This document shows positions 37,102 to 49,379 of a stretch of 64,000 nt of DNA, piece by piece. A program made the position numbers and the translations under genes. This stretch comes from Plectrocnemia conspersa (lineage: Eukaryota; Arthropoda; Insecta; Trichoptera; Polycentropodidae). The notes below the pieces were generated by a model, which had not been told where the DNA came from, ran no database searches, and worked only from the letters and a program-made list of their open reading frames with translations. The stretch covers positions 744,001 to 808,000 of the forward strand of contig VTFK01000294.1 of assembly GCA_009617715.1 (NCBI GenBank), in the 5' to 3' direction. Every line of letters begins with the position of its first letter. Positions within the stretch are counted from its first letter, which is position 1.

Positions 37102-37905
37102 TTATGGTCACGTTAACCGAGACCGCTTGCTGACTCTGAGATATTGATTTTTGATACGTCGGCTTTTACAGATGGCTTTACAGGCGAGTCATAGCTGCAT
37201 GTGCACTTAACTGAGCAATGGAGCCTTCCTATCACACACCTGAGGTTCTCAATGTTTTATTGAAATTTAAAAAGTATTTTAAAATCGGTATTAAACAGTA
37301 AAAAATATTTGTATTTGAATATATTATATACATATAAAATATAACTTCTACAATTTATTAATAAAAATAATAATTTATTCCCAGTAGATATATTTAATAC
37401 GCATATGTATATTTTATAATGTACAACAATATAACAGCAGATAAAAAATATAATAAACAAAGTACATTTTAAATGAAAATGAAATATTCATAATATATAT
37501 TGAAAATAGAATTTCAAGATAGATTCCTGTTTAAAGTTGTTTTCACAAAATAATATATATTATATTTAAAAAAAAAACATAAATTTTACAAAATTATTAC
37601 TTTCAAGTCTTAAAGCTTTTTAATAGAAACTTGTTTAATAATATTTTATAATTTTTATTTATTATTGCCTTGTCTTAGATTCTTAATATTATTATTTAGT
37701 AATTCAATTTAGGCGTTAAATATATTTTTGAGGTAATAATAAATATTTTATATATTTACATGTATGTAAAAATAATTGTTTTATCTCCTGTCACAAGTAG
37801 ATTTATTTAATATAACATATATTTTTATGAACTTACACAATAAAATAATAGTTAAAAAATATTTATGCACAAATTAATATTTATAAAATAAGTTATACTT
37901 TCAAT
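37102..37905. other. AT-rich DNA between two hAT-type MITEs
   Basis: A richer patch at 37110-37250, then low-complexity AT DNA. Includes the left 8-bp target duplication (37898-37905) of the next element. Confidence 0.35.
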
Positions 37906-38153
37906 CAGTGGCATAGCTATGGGCTGACCCAGGCGGCACTTGCTTGGGGGCGGCATATTTGCGATGGGATCGTCTAGTGTAGTAAACCCTAAATGCACTA
38001 AAAATTATATCCACGAATAGTAAGAGCTTAACAATAATCAATTAATTATTTTAAGAAATGCTGATTTTATAACCATGCAAAAAATGTATACAGGGGGGGA
38101 CGCAGCAATTTTAAGGATCGCCCCGGGCACCACATACCCTAGCTACGCCACTG
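37906..38153. mobile_element. hAT-superfamily MITE with perfect 8-bp target duplication
   Basis: The ends CAGTGGCATAGCTATGGG and CCCTAGCTACGCCACTG are terminal inverted repeats with one or two changes. CTTTCAAT flanks both sides exactly (37898-37905 and 38154-38161), the 8-bp target duplication of hAT elements. The 248-bp body has a GC-rich start (GGCGGCACTTGCTTGGGGGC) and a GC-rich end (GGATCGCCCCGGGCACC) and an AT-rich middle without coding capacity. A non-autonomous copy; the perfect duplication suggests a fairly recent insertion. Confidence 0.93.
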
Positions 38154-38161
38154 CTTTCAAT

Positions 38162-40424
38162 GTGAAATGAATACAGAAAACTTTCGTTTACTGTACACTA
38201 ATTTGTGTACACTCCGTTGAGTTTTTAACGGTGTACATAAAAATACTATTAATTATTTTTTGTAATTCCTAGTTAGAAATACATGTATAAATAATAATTT
38301 TATTTCTTGCTACCAGTAGATATATTTAGAATAGAATATGTGTATTCTTATAATATATATCAATACAATAGCGGTTTTTAGATATTCATGATCATACTAT
38401 TATTAACTGATAACAATATATTTTCCATGGAAATTGAATACAGGAAATTTTCAAATAATTTATTTTTATGTATGTATTGTACATAAAAATACTAATAATA
38501 CCTAATATAATTTTTATTAATTGCAATCTTCTATGCGTTAACGTTTTTTTAAGTACACGACATTTCGCAAAAAACGAATATTATTTATTTTTTATTACAT
38601 AAATACTATAAAAACCTAGACGGGTATATTTGTATCCAACGTAAAATAGATTTCACAATAATTCACATGTGTTTATTAATTTTTTTGTGTATATTATTAC
38701 TATTATATTATTTGAAACGTGCGTTTTGATGAGATTGTTACTTATTTAATCGCTGTTGAAAAATGAACGAAAGGACAAGTGTCATATAATACATCTTAAA
38801 AATTACATATTTATACAATGATTATAACTATAATGTCAGTTAATTTTTGAGTTAGTTCTGAGAAATTACAGCCACTTATATATATTTTCCATATCGTAAC
38901 AAGAGACTTGTTAGTATAATAATATTTTATAAGCCAATACATAATCACATAATAATATATACATATGTATGTATATATTATATAATAATTATCATGAAAA
39001 TTGATCTCCTGTGGCTTCATTACTATATTTTGTGGTTATTTGTTCAATAATGTATGATTTTAGAATAGACAATTATAAAATACTCTTATTGAATTATGTG
39101 ATATAATATATAATATTATCTTTAGAATTACCATAGATGAAAGCTTTCTATAAATTTAATTATATCAGAGCTAATTTGACTCTCTTAAATTCTGCTCAAT
39201 CTTTAGATTTTCAAATACCATATTCATTAAATCTATAAATGTGTCGATAAAATCAATTTAATACCATTCTTGCTGTGTTTTGATCAATATTATAATATAT
39301 TGTAATTGATAAAACATAAAATAAAATATTTAAATAGTATTCCTAATATTCCTTGCTATTTATTATTTTATTTTTCTGCGATCATAATGGGTTTATACAT
39401 AAATATAACTTATTATTAAAATGAAGAATTGTTAAGAGTGCCAATTAAAACGTAATACTTTCATCGAGCTAATTGATACTATTTTTATGTTCAATATGAT
39501 AATGTTTTTATATACAATTCCAATATTTAGCCTCGGCTTAAAGCTTTGAGTGCATTCGATTCATGTTTGTGTGCCCAGTGCCGCTTTTATGATTTATCGC
39601 GTTAGTATTGAAGAGCAAGCAATGCTTTTCTACTTTTAAAAGCACATTTGGCAAAATTTCTTTATAGTACCGCTACTGCTTTAACCTTTTTCTTTTTGCT
39701 TCCTCAAATATTCCTTCATACACCGGTGCATTCCCACTGCAATGACGCTAGATTATGTATCGATTTTCGACTCGCTTCGCTCCTAGTATGCATACATTAT
39801 GTATGACCCTTTACATTATTCTAATTTGTCTATGCATGTGTAATGCCAAATGTGTCACCTTCTAATTCCTACAATTTATATAAGCGCTATAATTATTTAT
39901 CTTATTTATATTAAGGCAAAATATCGAGCTTTAAACTAAATGTTGATTGCTTAGTACTTAAAATTTTACATACATTTTTAACATATCCCTAAATAAATTA
40001 AAAATGTAAAAAAATGATATGATTCTTAGTTACTATAACTACCACATTAGTTTAGCTAAATATAGTCGAAATAATACAATATCTTTCCTTGATAGACTAA
40101 ACTTTAGATGAGATTTTGAAAACAACTCCATATAAAAATTAGCTTTTGTGATTCATGCTGTTTTTACTATAACACATATAAATAATACTGAAGATCCTGA
40201 AAAAAAATTATAGGCGTTTTCGAAACAATACAGCAAGCATTTAATTCTAGAAAAAAGTAAATAGATGTTTTTTCACATCAAGAGTTGCGAGAGCTTACAT
40301 TTGCAGAAAAAAAAGCAATTAAAGGTTGCTACTATTGATAACATAATATCTTTGCAAATAAACAATTATTAACTCAAAAACTAAAAACAGTTTTTTTTAT
40401 ATTTCGTGTAGATTTAGGCGCTGT
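38162..40424. other. AT-rich DNA; richer patch at 39530-39870
   Basis: No gene. Small frames such as 38811-39020 (-) are low complexity. The patch near 39530-39870 includes CGATTTTCGACTCGCTTCGCTCC near 39760 but shows nothing specific. Confidence 0.35.
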
Positions 40425-40429
40425 GTATC

Positions 40430-40810
40430 CGTTTTTATACGTTTGATCCGCCTATGGAATTTTTCGTTGCTCGCCCTCATTTCGCTTTGATGGCCGATTA
40501 TGAATATTTGGGGGTGTAATTGTAATATTTGGTTTTTGTTTTCTTACTGAAACATATGTTGCGTGACCGTTACAGTTTGAACAGATTGAAGATTCAGCAA
40601 CCAAGCAACTTAAAATTTCGCATTTTAATAAAAATTAAAGTCAATACTTTATTTGTAAAAGATCCTGAAAACAGCCGTTGCAGTGCGCTTAGTAAATCCC
40701 TTTAGCTATATAAAAATTTGGCGTCATGTTGTAAAGACTAATCGGAGTTTGTTTATGACGCTTTTAGCGCGTAAGACAAAATGTTTTCTTGCTGTCAAAA
40801 TGAATCTGCT
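40430..40810 (-). pseudogene. Decayed LINE reverse-transcriptase C-terminal fragment
   Basis: GACGCTTTTAGCGCGTAAGACAAAAT near 40756 matches GGCGCTTTTAACGCGTAATAAGTTTT near 49760 (minus-strand reading ...YALKA). GCCGATTATGAATATTTGGG near 40493 matches GCCAATTAGGAATATTTGGA near 49599. Both pairs keep the same order and similar spacing, so this is a second, more decayed copy of the minus-strand LINE segment at 49380-49830. Stops are frequent. Confidence 0.5.
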
Positions 40811-40830
40811 TTGTAGGGGCCAATGATTGC

Positions 40831-41439
40831 TGATCAACACAAATCAATTAAAAATTAAACGAAAGTTTTATTTATTTTAATAATATTTATTACTTATACC
40901 TAATTTAATTGAAAAAATAAAAATTTACATATTTCTAAATATATATAAACTGTTCAGATATGTCTGTAAATTATATTATAAAGCGTGAAAATAATATTGT
41001 TGTATTTTATAAAATTAGATAGAATCTTATAGTATATGTAGTTTAATAAAAAAAAAAAAAATATTTAAATATAAATGAAGAAAATATAACTAGAATATAA
41101 TTAATACAATATTTATTATGTGCGGATCTGGATGTTTTTTTTTTATTTAACTACTAAATACATCCATAAGTATTTAATCATACCCGTATACATAAAGCAA
41201 TATAAAACAACTACGATCCCAGGATGCTTGACTGTTATTATTACTGTTTTAAACGTGGCTGTAAAGTATCGATTAATTTTTTTCTGTTTAATAAAATATA
41301 ATACTAACAAATGTGTTGATAACAGGTGAGCCTTATTACCTGTAAATGTCACAATTTGAGAATAAGAATTATATTTTTTCATATTTAAATATGTAACAAT
41401 CGGATTAAACAAACATCGTTCCGGTTGTGATATACAACA
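40831..41439. other. AT-rich DNA without a gene
   Basis: Overlapping open frames on both strands at 41120-41412 are unlikely to be real; no domain is recognised. Confidence 0.35.
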
Positions 41440-41680
41440 CAGTTAGCGTACGGTAAGGTTCATATTGGTTGTTTGCCGAGAGCTAGGGGCCCAGTCCGGC
41501 CCTGGCGAGCGCTAATAAATCGCCCCGGGAATTCCGGCCCGCCACTTAGCGAGATACGCATCTCCGACATGCACATTGGTAATTCACGATTGGAGCTGTG
41601 TGTTCGGCAGCTCAGTGGTGGCGCGTGGGAATTAATTAAGCCGTTCATTACTTATGTAAAACGAGTGCCGCTTATTAATT
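41440..41680. promoter_or_regulatory. Candidate cis-regulatory island
   Basis: Compact GC-rich block: GCTAGGGGCCCAGTCCGGCC near 41482, ATCGCCCCGGGAATTCCGG near 41519 and GTGGGAATTAATTAAGCCG near 41625. Both strands keep 60-90-codon frames because the block is GC-rich; they show no domain. Sharp edges and the TTAATTAA core suggest a conserved element. Confidence 0.38.
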
Positions 41681-41984
41681 TATTACGCTATCAAGATTTT
41701 ATCACCCTATTATGTTTACGGTATATATTATGTGTTAAACGATAGGATTTTTTTTGATTCTTTTTTTTTTAATTCAAAAATTAACCAAAAGCTGTAAAAA
41801 AATTGTCTTAATGATCTTGTATTATATGTATATTTTAATTGCTGTGATCCGATTGACCTTACTATACAGATTTGCGCAAAGTATTTTGTATAGAATCAAA
41901 CATAAAATAGTATTACTAAAATAAAAATATAATGAAGTTCATTGTAACTTTTATAATTCAAATGGCTAGAATAATACATTTCAG

Positions 41985-42185
41985 GTAAAAGTCAAGTTGT
42001 GACAGTAAACGGATATGAACCCACGCCAGTTTGTATTATCTCAGCTGTTCCTCAGGGACCTAACTTGGGTCACTTATTATTTATTAAATTTATAATGATT
42101 TGACAGAATAATAAAAATGTAACCACTTACTTTATGCTGATGATTTAAACGTGTTTTATCAGTTAGAAAACATATATTATTATTT
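41985..42185 (+). pseudogene. Reverse-transcriptase fragment of a Jockey/CR1-like LINE
   Basis: From 42043 the frame reads AVPQGPNLGHLLFIKFI, matching the family motif GVPQGSNLGPLLFILFI. After a one-base shift, about 42128-42172 reads LLYADDLNVFYQLEN with the catalytic YADD intact. The fragment is only about 200 bases and lacks the rest of the element. It resembles the palm region of the LINE at 50620-51350 (GSNLGPLL; YADDLKIY), so the same family is likely. Confidence 0.8.
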
Positions 42186-42405
42186 GGTTTTACAAATTGC
42201 AACATTAGCAATATCATGAAAATTTATGATCATAAATTATAAATCATTCGCTCATTAGTGTTACTATAAATATGAACATAAATATACAGACGAATCAATG
42301 AAAAAAAAACCTTAATACTAATTTCTAGATTTGTGTACATTTCTTGTGTAAATAAGAAGGGGTTTGATTTTGCAGTCCCCAGCAGCATTTCTACCAACTA
42401 GAATT

Positions 42406-42438
42406 CGGTCATACATCTACCAATTAGATGTATGACCG
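42406..42438. other. Perfect 14-bp hairpin with 5-base loop
   Basis: CGGTCATACATCTA at 42406-42419 is followed by CCAAT and then the exact reverse complement TAGATGTATGACCG at 42425-42438. A perfect stem of this length is unusual in such DNA. It is too short for a metazoan pre-miRNA. It may be a remnant of a foldback element. Confidence 0.75.
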
Positions 42439-42654
42439 ATCTGGATTTTTTTCTGGCGTGTATTTGACTGTTATCTAAGCTATACTATCGTGTGATCTAC
42501 ATAATATGTTGTGTAAAAACTTTTGCAACAAAACAGAGAGCAGCGAAAATAAAATAAAATTAAATAGCTAAAGTACAAAATCACTGTAGTATTTAACAAA
42601 CAAATATAATAGTTAAATTAATAATAGCATTTAAACTTTATATAGACTACGATT

Positions 42655-43600
42655 CCTACTTTTTCTTATGATTTGACTCCGACTTCGAATTCAACCATTT
42701 TAATAAAAATCAACTTTTTTTAAATTTGACGACGTTTTTCAAATTATAATAATGTAGATTTTTGTCAAATAAAATTTATTAATAAAAATTGTCAAGTTTA
42801 CTTAATCTTTTGAATGCTATGATTTTTTAAATTTTTATTATTTGTAATAAAAAAAAACAACATATTATGTTATCTTTAGAAATCCTTCTTTTCTAATTTA
42901 TGTGCGACACATTTAAAAAAATATAAAAAATAAGTCGATTTTTACGACTCTGACGCCGCCTAAAATCCCGCGACTAACTTCAACTTTGACTTTTCCTAAT
43001 GATTCGGCTAGCGTATAAAATTGATAGCAATAAACATATTTTTTAATCATAAACATTACAAATTACCGTGTCCACTCAACTCTGGCTTTTATATTTTTTT
43101 TAATTATTAAATATTTCTATTAAAAAACAGTATATTAGAGTATTTATATAAATCCTACCTCTCTAATTTATGTGCAACATGTTTCAAAAAAACATTTAAC
43201 AAAAAAAGGAATCAAAGTCGGTTTACTTTTTACGATTGCGACTCCAATTCCGACCTTTTTTAATATTTTCCCTTAATAAAAATCGACCTTTTTTTGGCTA
43301 TGATAAAAATATTAACAACGTTTTTCAAATTATAAAAAAAAAAACAGAAAAAGCTTCTTAAAAACTTCCACTTCTATTTAACTTTTTGCTGTTATGATTT
43401 TTCAAAAAATTTAAATATTTTCAAAAAAAAAACAATATTTTTTTTCAAAATTATATCTTTTTAATTTATGCGTGACACATTTTATTTTTTAGTCTGAGTC
43501 GGCTAATTTTTTATGATTCCAATTCTGGACTAAATTGCCACAAATCCGCGACTCCGACTCTTTTCGACTCTTTTCTCCAACTCTTAAAACTTGTTGAAAT
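42655..43600. repeat. Degenerate tandem array, period about 280 bp
   Basis: Unit landmarks recur in order. TAATTTATGTGCGACACAT occurs at 42894, with variants at 43165 and 43452. TACGACTCnGACnCCG-type motifs lie at about 42665, 42945, 43235 and 43545. AACGTTTTTCAAATTATA-like sequence is at 42732 and 43318. About three and a half units are present, strongly diverged, with oligo(A/T) runs between. GACTCCGACT-like short repeats are embedded. Origin unknown; no coding. Confidence 0.65.
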
Positions 43601-44930
43601 TTAAAATTTAGTAGTCTACACTCATAATAAACTGTTAATATTTCATATTATTCGAATGCATTTTAAACAAATTTAATATATTTTGCTATGTAAATATATT
43701 AATATATAATACTCGAATATTTTTTCAGAAAAGTGTTAATATATAATTAATAGAAAGTAAAAATGAATAACAACAATATTTTATAAACTGTATGTTAATT
43801 AAATATTATAATTCGTATATAACAATGGATTAATTTACGGACGCCACTGCATCAGTCGAATACATACCTCAATCAAATACCCAGTGAGACCACAAAGATA
43901 TTTATTGTTCCATGTTAGCCAAATTAACCTATAGCCCGCGTTCTTTTTTTGTTCCTCTTCAGTTTAGTTTCGGCATACAATGTATATATTATATAATTGT
44001 CATTTAATTCACACTTTTTGATAAAAAACAACTTCATTAATTAACATTGTTTTATATTATTCATATTAATGAAATAAGTGTGCATCATATATTTTCATTG
44101 TTGACAGGAAGACGTGTGATATTTTTCGAGATAAACTGCGGTAAAAGTACATTAAAATGTAACAATATATAATAATTTATACTTCATCTAATCTAAGGTA
44201 TTTTTTTGCGGTTATTGTTAACATGTAAAATAGAATTACATATATGCAACTCATCGCTCGGATAGCGTAATCGATTATCTGAACTAATTGGTTATTAGTA
44301 TTATTTTAATAATACAAGTATGCTAATAACACATATATAACTGTTTTAGGCTTCTAGAGACATGTTGTATTTTGATTGAAACTTTTATAAATACAAATTA
44401 TTAAAAACAAATCCAGATATGTTTCAGTATTAATAGACAAATTCTTAGTATTCTATCCGTTGAAAAATCAACAAATAGTTCATTAAAGTAGTTTAATATT
44501 TATATATAATTATTTTATTTTATTCAATTAAAAAAATATTTTATATACATATACGAACATTTAAAGAAATATTTTTTATTGTATTACATAAAACACGCTA
44601 TTTAAAATTTATTATGCTGGGTAAGAATATATATGTTGTATTTTATAAAATTAGGCATATAGAGATAAAAAAAATTGGAAAATCTGCGCGTGTTGGGTCC
44701 CGAAAATAGAGAATGTACAAGACTTCCGTGATTTTTTAATTAAAAAATTTTTCACATGCTCAACAAATGCGCTCAAGTTTATAATGAGTATGGTAAAAAA
44801 CAATAAAAATGTAATAAATGCTTGGAATTTGTATCTCTACTATTTAATTTCCCTGCAATTTGCCATATTATATTGTATGTAAAAAAAACTTTTGTAATCT
44901 GCCTCTGTACATTTTCAGTATTATCAGCCG
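43601..44930. other. AT-rich DNA; diverged repeat near 44685
   Basis: TTGGGTCCCGAAAATAGAGA near 44694 pairs with a copy near 5689. GACGCCACTG at 43839-43848 resembles one end of a hAT MITE, but no second end was found. Otherwise low complexity. Confidence 0.35.
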
Positions 44931-45360
44931 TGGGCCATATTTTTAAATGATGATCTTTTCATAGGCATGCACAACGCCGATGAGGGGAGTTTAATCGTTG
45001 CGCAAAATTGTCACATTCTAAAAATTGGTCGTCCCGTAAAGTGTAAAAGGGAGGACAGACGGGTGCATTTATTACCGGGCTATTTCCGAAATATCCATTA
45101 CACGGATATTAGGCTGCGCTTTTAATGTTTTTTTTTGCGCTGCGCGAAATTTCGAATAAATCAAAGCGCTTTTCAATATGCGCGGAGCAAATTGCCAGGG
45201 GCGCAGTCATCGAAGCTCGCGAGTGTTTTTTACACGGGCATAACCGCAAATCACGCGAAGACTGGGCCCATTATTGGGCCAAAAAAAGCGATGGTGTAAT
45301 TTCGATTAAATTTAATTTCATTAACGGTCGCGCGTTGAAACGTTTTGTTTGATGATAACA
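44931..45360. promoter_or_regulatory. Candidate cis-regulatory island
   Basis: CpG-rich block, for example GGCTGCGCTTTTAATG near 45111, CGCGGAGCAAATTGCCAGG near 45180 and a GGGCCCATTATTGGGCC near-palindrome at 45267-45283. A 75-codon plus-strand frame (45125-45352) has balanced composition but no recognised domain or splice sites. A conserved element is more likely than an exon. Confidence 0.35.
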
Positions 45361-46097
45361 AAAATTGTTTAAAATTAGATGAATATAAAAAAAATGTTGT
45401 AATATTCATATTTCATCAAATTTATCAGAAAATCAAATGATTTAAATTTAAAACAAATTAATTTTCCTTTGACGCTGTTAAAAATGAATGTGAATAATTT
45501 TATATGATAAAATTGTAAATTTAATTAAAATCGTGTGTGCATTAATTATCATAAACTAAATTGCCATATAAATGTTTTCCTCAAATGAATTTTATGCTTA
45601 TTCGTTAATAAACCTATATTTGAGCGATAATTTTGTTTTTTATAACTTTAATATTATTGCAAGATATGGCAGAAGCACCCCAAAAAATAAACAATTATAA
45701 TATATATTGATTTTTGTCACAAAGATTATTAATTTATTTATCAATAAGGTCTAGTTTTATACAATTTTTTCGTTTTTCAACACTTTTGCTGAGATAAAAT
45801 AATCATGATCTAAATCAAGAGTTAGCAAACTTTTTTCCTAAAGGGCCAAATCTTAAATATTTTAGGCTTGGCTGGCCATAAAGCAAAATTAAAGTGAGCT
45901 TATAAAAACGCCATTTCTTCCAAAATTTGTTTATATTTTACGAATTCTCTCAAAAAACGCTATTTTACATGGTTTTGAGAAATATTAAACATAACACAAT
46001 GAAATCTTGAATATTTTTCAAAAGGTGAAAAATTAAAATCAACCGAATTTAAACAGAAGCAATTATTTTTTTCATATGCCATCCGGACGGCAGCCAT
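45361..46097. other. AT-rich DNA without a gene
   Basis: Low complexity. The frame at 45960-46331 (-) overlaps repeat A and is interrupted in the other copy, so it is not a gene. Confidence 0.4.
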
Positions 46098-47062
46098 GAA
46101 AGACGTCCGCACGGCGGCTGCTGTCACGTACAGCTGGCATATTTGCGCTCGATCGAAAAATGTGCCAAATAATCGAAATTTTTTAATCGTCATATTATTA
46201 AAATTACGATACTGATAATTATAAAAGTTTGTGTGGGCACTCACCAATACAATATCAGTGAAAACTTTTCGGTCGTAAATATTCAATTTACGCAAAATCT
46301 TTGTCGGCTTTTGCAAAATGCCATAAGGCATAAAAATATTACTTCAGAATACGGACACCACATCTGTGACTATCCTAGAATTTGTCGCCATCGATTCTAA
46401 ATAAGAAATCGTTATGGTGTGACATTTATATAAACCGATCTAGGAAAATACATAAGGATATTCGAAACGATTTTCTTTAACAAAATCAAGTACCACTAAT
46501 TATTTTTTAATTATTTAATTTTATATGAAAAAAATATAATAACGATATCTGTTAGAAGAATATACTAACAAAGATATAATTAATCCCTTTTAGTGCCATA
46601 AAATATTCAAACATGTCAGTAAGAGTCTGTTGAAGTCCTCGATATGCATGTGGTATAGTACATCATGCGTGTTGATCATAGGAAGCCTACGCGCATACTG
46701 AAATTGAACCGAGATACTCGTTTTATCTCAGTTTGCGAAAAACCATATCATTATCTCTCTCACTCTCGTCACTTAACACGCGAGAGAGCGAAAGAGGAAG
46801 TATCTCACGGCTCGCGCTCGGAAGAGCAGCTCCAAGTTCGGTTCCTTTGACTTCGGTCCGTTTGCCGACAATGTTCGGAAGCGCTTGAAACTGGCCATGT
46901 CGACTGAATTACCCCCACTTTACCTCCCGTTCTCTGTAGCCTCGGACAACTTCCGAGAGATTTTAGAGCGGGCAGAACCGAACTCGACCGAAGTAATCCA
47001 TTATATTCTCCGTCCTTGGCCAACCTTGGCCAACTTCCAGAGAGTGTAGAGAAGGCATTAAA
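46098..47062. repeat. Long direct repeat A, copy 2 (965 bp)
   Basis: Partner of the block at 14851-15811, about 31.2 kb downstream in direct orientation. Both the AT-rich left part (AACGATATCTGTTAGAAGAA near 46542) and the CpG-rich right part (CGCGAGAGAGCGAAAGAGG near 46780) are kept. A short insertion, AGTTCGGTTCCTTTG near 46833, is specific to this copy. Just before the repeat, 46075-46095 carries a further CCGGACGGCAGCC motif that resembles the repeat start in inverted form. Function unknown. Confidence 0.85.
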
Positions 47063-48649
47063 TGATGTATAACTAACCTAACACCTTGATTCCAAGTTTA
47101 AATTTTGAGTCTTTCTGTTTTATGATATATTTTTTTTAATAAATAATATTTTACTATATAAAAAAAAAATTGAAAAATTAGGATGGAACCATAGATGTTT
47201 ATCTATACATTTAAAGCTAATTCCAAAACTTATCTTTATTTATTTGAAGCGTTAATAATATTTATTTTTATTAAAAAAAAAGTCTATAGTGTTATAATGT
47301 CATATTTTTGCACAGTGTACATTTTACTGATTGATTTTTCATCCATCACAAATTGCTGACAGCGTTTTTTATCGAGATTTGATTAATAATTCTGATGTTT
47401 CCGGAAATTAAAACTCAATGTTTACTTCACATCAATATAAGAGTTTATACACAATAAAATTTGAATAATATTTTTTATATACATCAACATGGGTATAAAT
47501 AATATTATTAGCATACTATATAGATATATACGTACATAAGTATATAGTATGGATTCTGGAAAATCTCTAATCCAATAAAACAAATCAGCGAAATAAAAGT
47601 ATTATAGTAATAATAAAATATATACAAATAAATAATAAGTTAAATATAAATATTAAAAATAAAATTGCAATAAAAAATGAATTTGCTATTTATCATATGT
47701 AGCAAAATTTAGAGCTTTTAATAACTATAATATGAATATAAATTATTTTATATTTAAAAATATTTGAAAGCTCTTGAATTAAATATTTCAATTTTTTTTT
47801 TACTTTTGAGTCGAAATGTATTTTCCAAAATAATATATTAGATGTATTTTTAAAGCGATCGTATTGAACCGTTTTAACATATTCAGAGTTCCATCCGTGT
47901 AATTTAGCGTATCATTGTTTTGAACGTTGCTAAATATATCGCCAATCTGGCCAACGAACAGTGCAAAACGTCATTCTAATTGCCTATGAAATGGGCTTAA
48001 TCAGAGACAGTCTCTGTCGACTCGACTTACATAAAATATGAATCCCGGCTTGCGCGATTAAGTATGTCAAATCGGTTTCAATTAGAAATCTATAGTCTCT
48101 GACTTGCATTCCAAGATGGAGTTACTCAATAATTCCAGATAGTACACCTACCGAAGCAATACTTTGCTTTTGTGCATCGATAATCATCATAAATTGTTTC
48201 TGATTTATGCGCACTGCCACTTTAGATTGTGTTCTGATAATCTCCGGACAGTCGTTATTCCATAGTATTTATATTCTACGCCATATGAGGCTCATATACA
48301 TTATTCTATACTGTAATTTTAAAGTACACAAGAATACTAAAATAGTTAATAGTTTAAAATGATTAATGATAGTTATATAAATATTAGTTATTTATATTTT
48401 TTTTTGAATAAAATTATTTTATTATATTTATTAAAATTGCACTAAAAATAGCTCAATTTTATTACGAAATATTTATTAATGTGTTTAAAAGTATTATTCA
48501 CAATCAATCTGAATAATATTTAACTTGATTATAAACTAGCTGCAGTACCTCACAATAGTGAGGAACCGACAGCTGTTAATATGAAATATGATTTGTATAA
48601 AAGTTACATAGCGAAATGAAGTACTTAGTTACTTTTAAATGTTTCCATT
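47063..48649. other. AT-rich DNA; richer patch at 47870-48270
   Basis: The patch includes CAGAGACAGTCTCTGTCGAC near 48003 (AGAGAC/GTCTCT inverted pair). Otherwise low complexity; no gene. Confidence 0.35.
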
Positions 48650-49030
48650 ACCACTTGACATGATGCCATTTACATGTCGTGCAATCAATTTCTTATCGCC
48701 AAGTATACACCCAAATAAATAGATACATCCAATTTGCTGGTGTTTGAGATTGGTTTCTTATTGCTTTCCAATTACATGCGAATCCATCCGCGAAGTTTCG
48801 CTTTGCAAGTCGGCGGCCGCAGACCGCGAGACTGAGTCCAAGCTAAAGAACCGTTTGATAAATCGACAAGAGATTAATCTCTTGGTGCATCTCATTCTGG
48901 AAATGCATTTGGACGCAAGCAGCCAAAGCGCCCGGAGCCAGCCAAGCGTTCACGGACAAAGAAACAAGGAAACAAGCGTCCTTTGCATGACTGTCTGGGA
49001 CTATCCGGACACGATCTAAAGTGGCAGCGT
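48650..49030. promoter_or_regulatory. Candidate cis-regulatory island
   Basis: Balanced, CpG-containing block: GCAAGTCGGCGGCCGCAGACCG near 48805 and AAGCGCCCGGAGCCAGCC near 48925. Frames on both strands (48744-49019 and 48843-49203) conflict and carry no domain. Inferred from composition. Confidence 0.3.
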
Positions 49031-49379
49031 GCATAAATCAGAATCAAATATATAAAGGAAATCAATGTATTGTATGTATTACGAGAGATATTAGAAAAGT
49101 AAATACAATCCAGAAAACATATCTTAAGCATTTTTTTCTGGCATTGGTTACTTTGAGAATAACCATTTATATATTTTTTAATCATAGTTAATACGAACCT
49201 CAATACATTTTTTAAACATATGATATTTATTTTAATGCAAGTATGTTTATTAAAATTTATATTTAAGCAATAATTTGATTCACCTCCAATTAATTAATTT
49301 AATGTATACGTGAAATCCTCGTAGCATTGTCTGCGTCTAAATGAACTAGTCATCTCTGAAACGATTTGAACTCTATGTT

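Noticed and set aside
42406..42438. Perfect hairpin considered as a microRNA precursor
   Set aside because: The stem is only 14 bp with a 5-base loop, far shorter than an animal pre-miRNA.
43839..43848. GACGCCACTG as the right end of another hAT MITE
   Set aside because: No matching left end or 8-bp duplication could be found.
46665..46850. 61-codon frame in repeat A
   Set aside because: The corresponding frame is interrupted in the other copy, so there is no sign of protein-level constraint.
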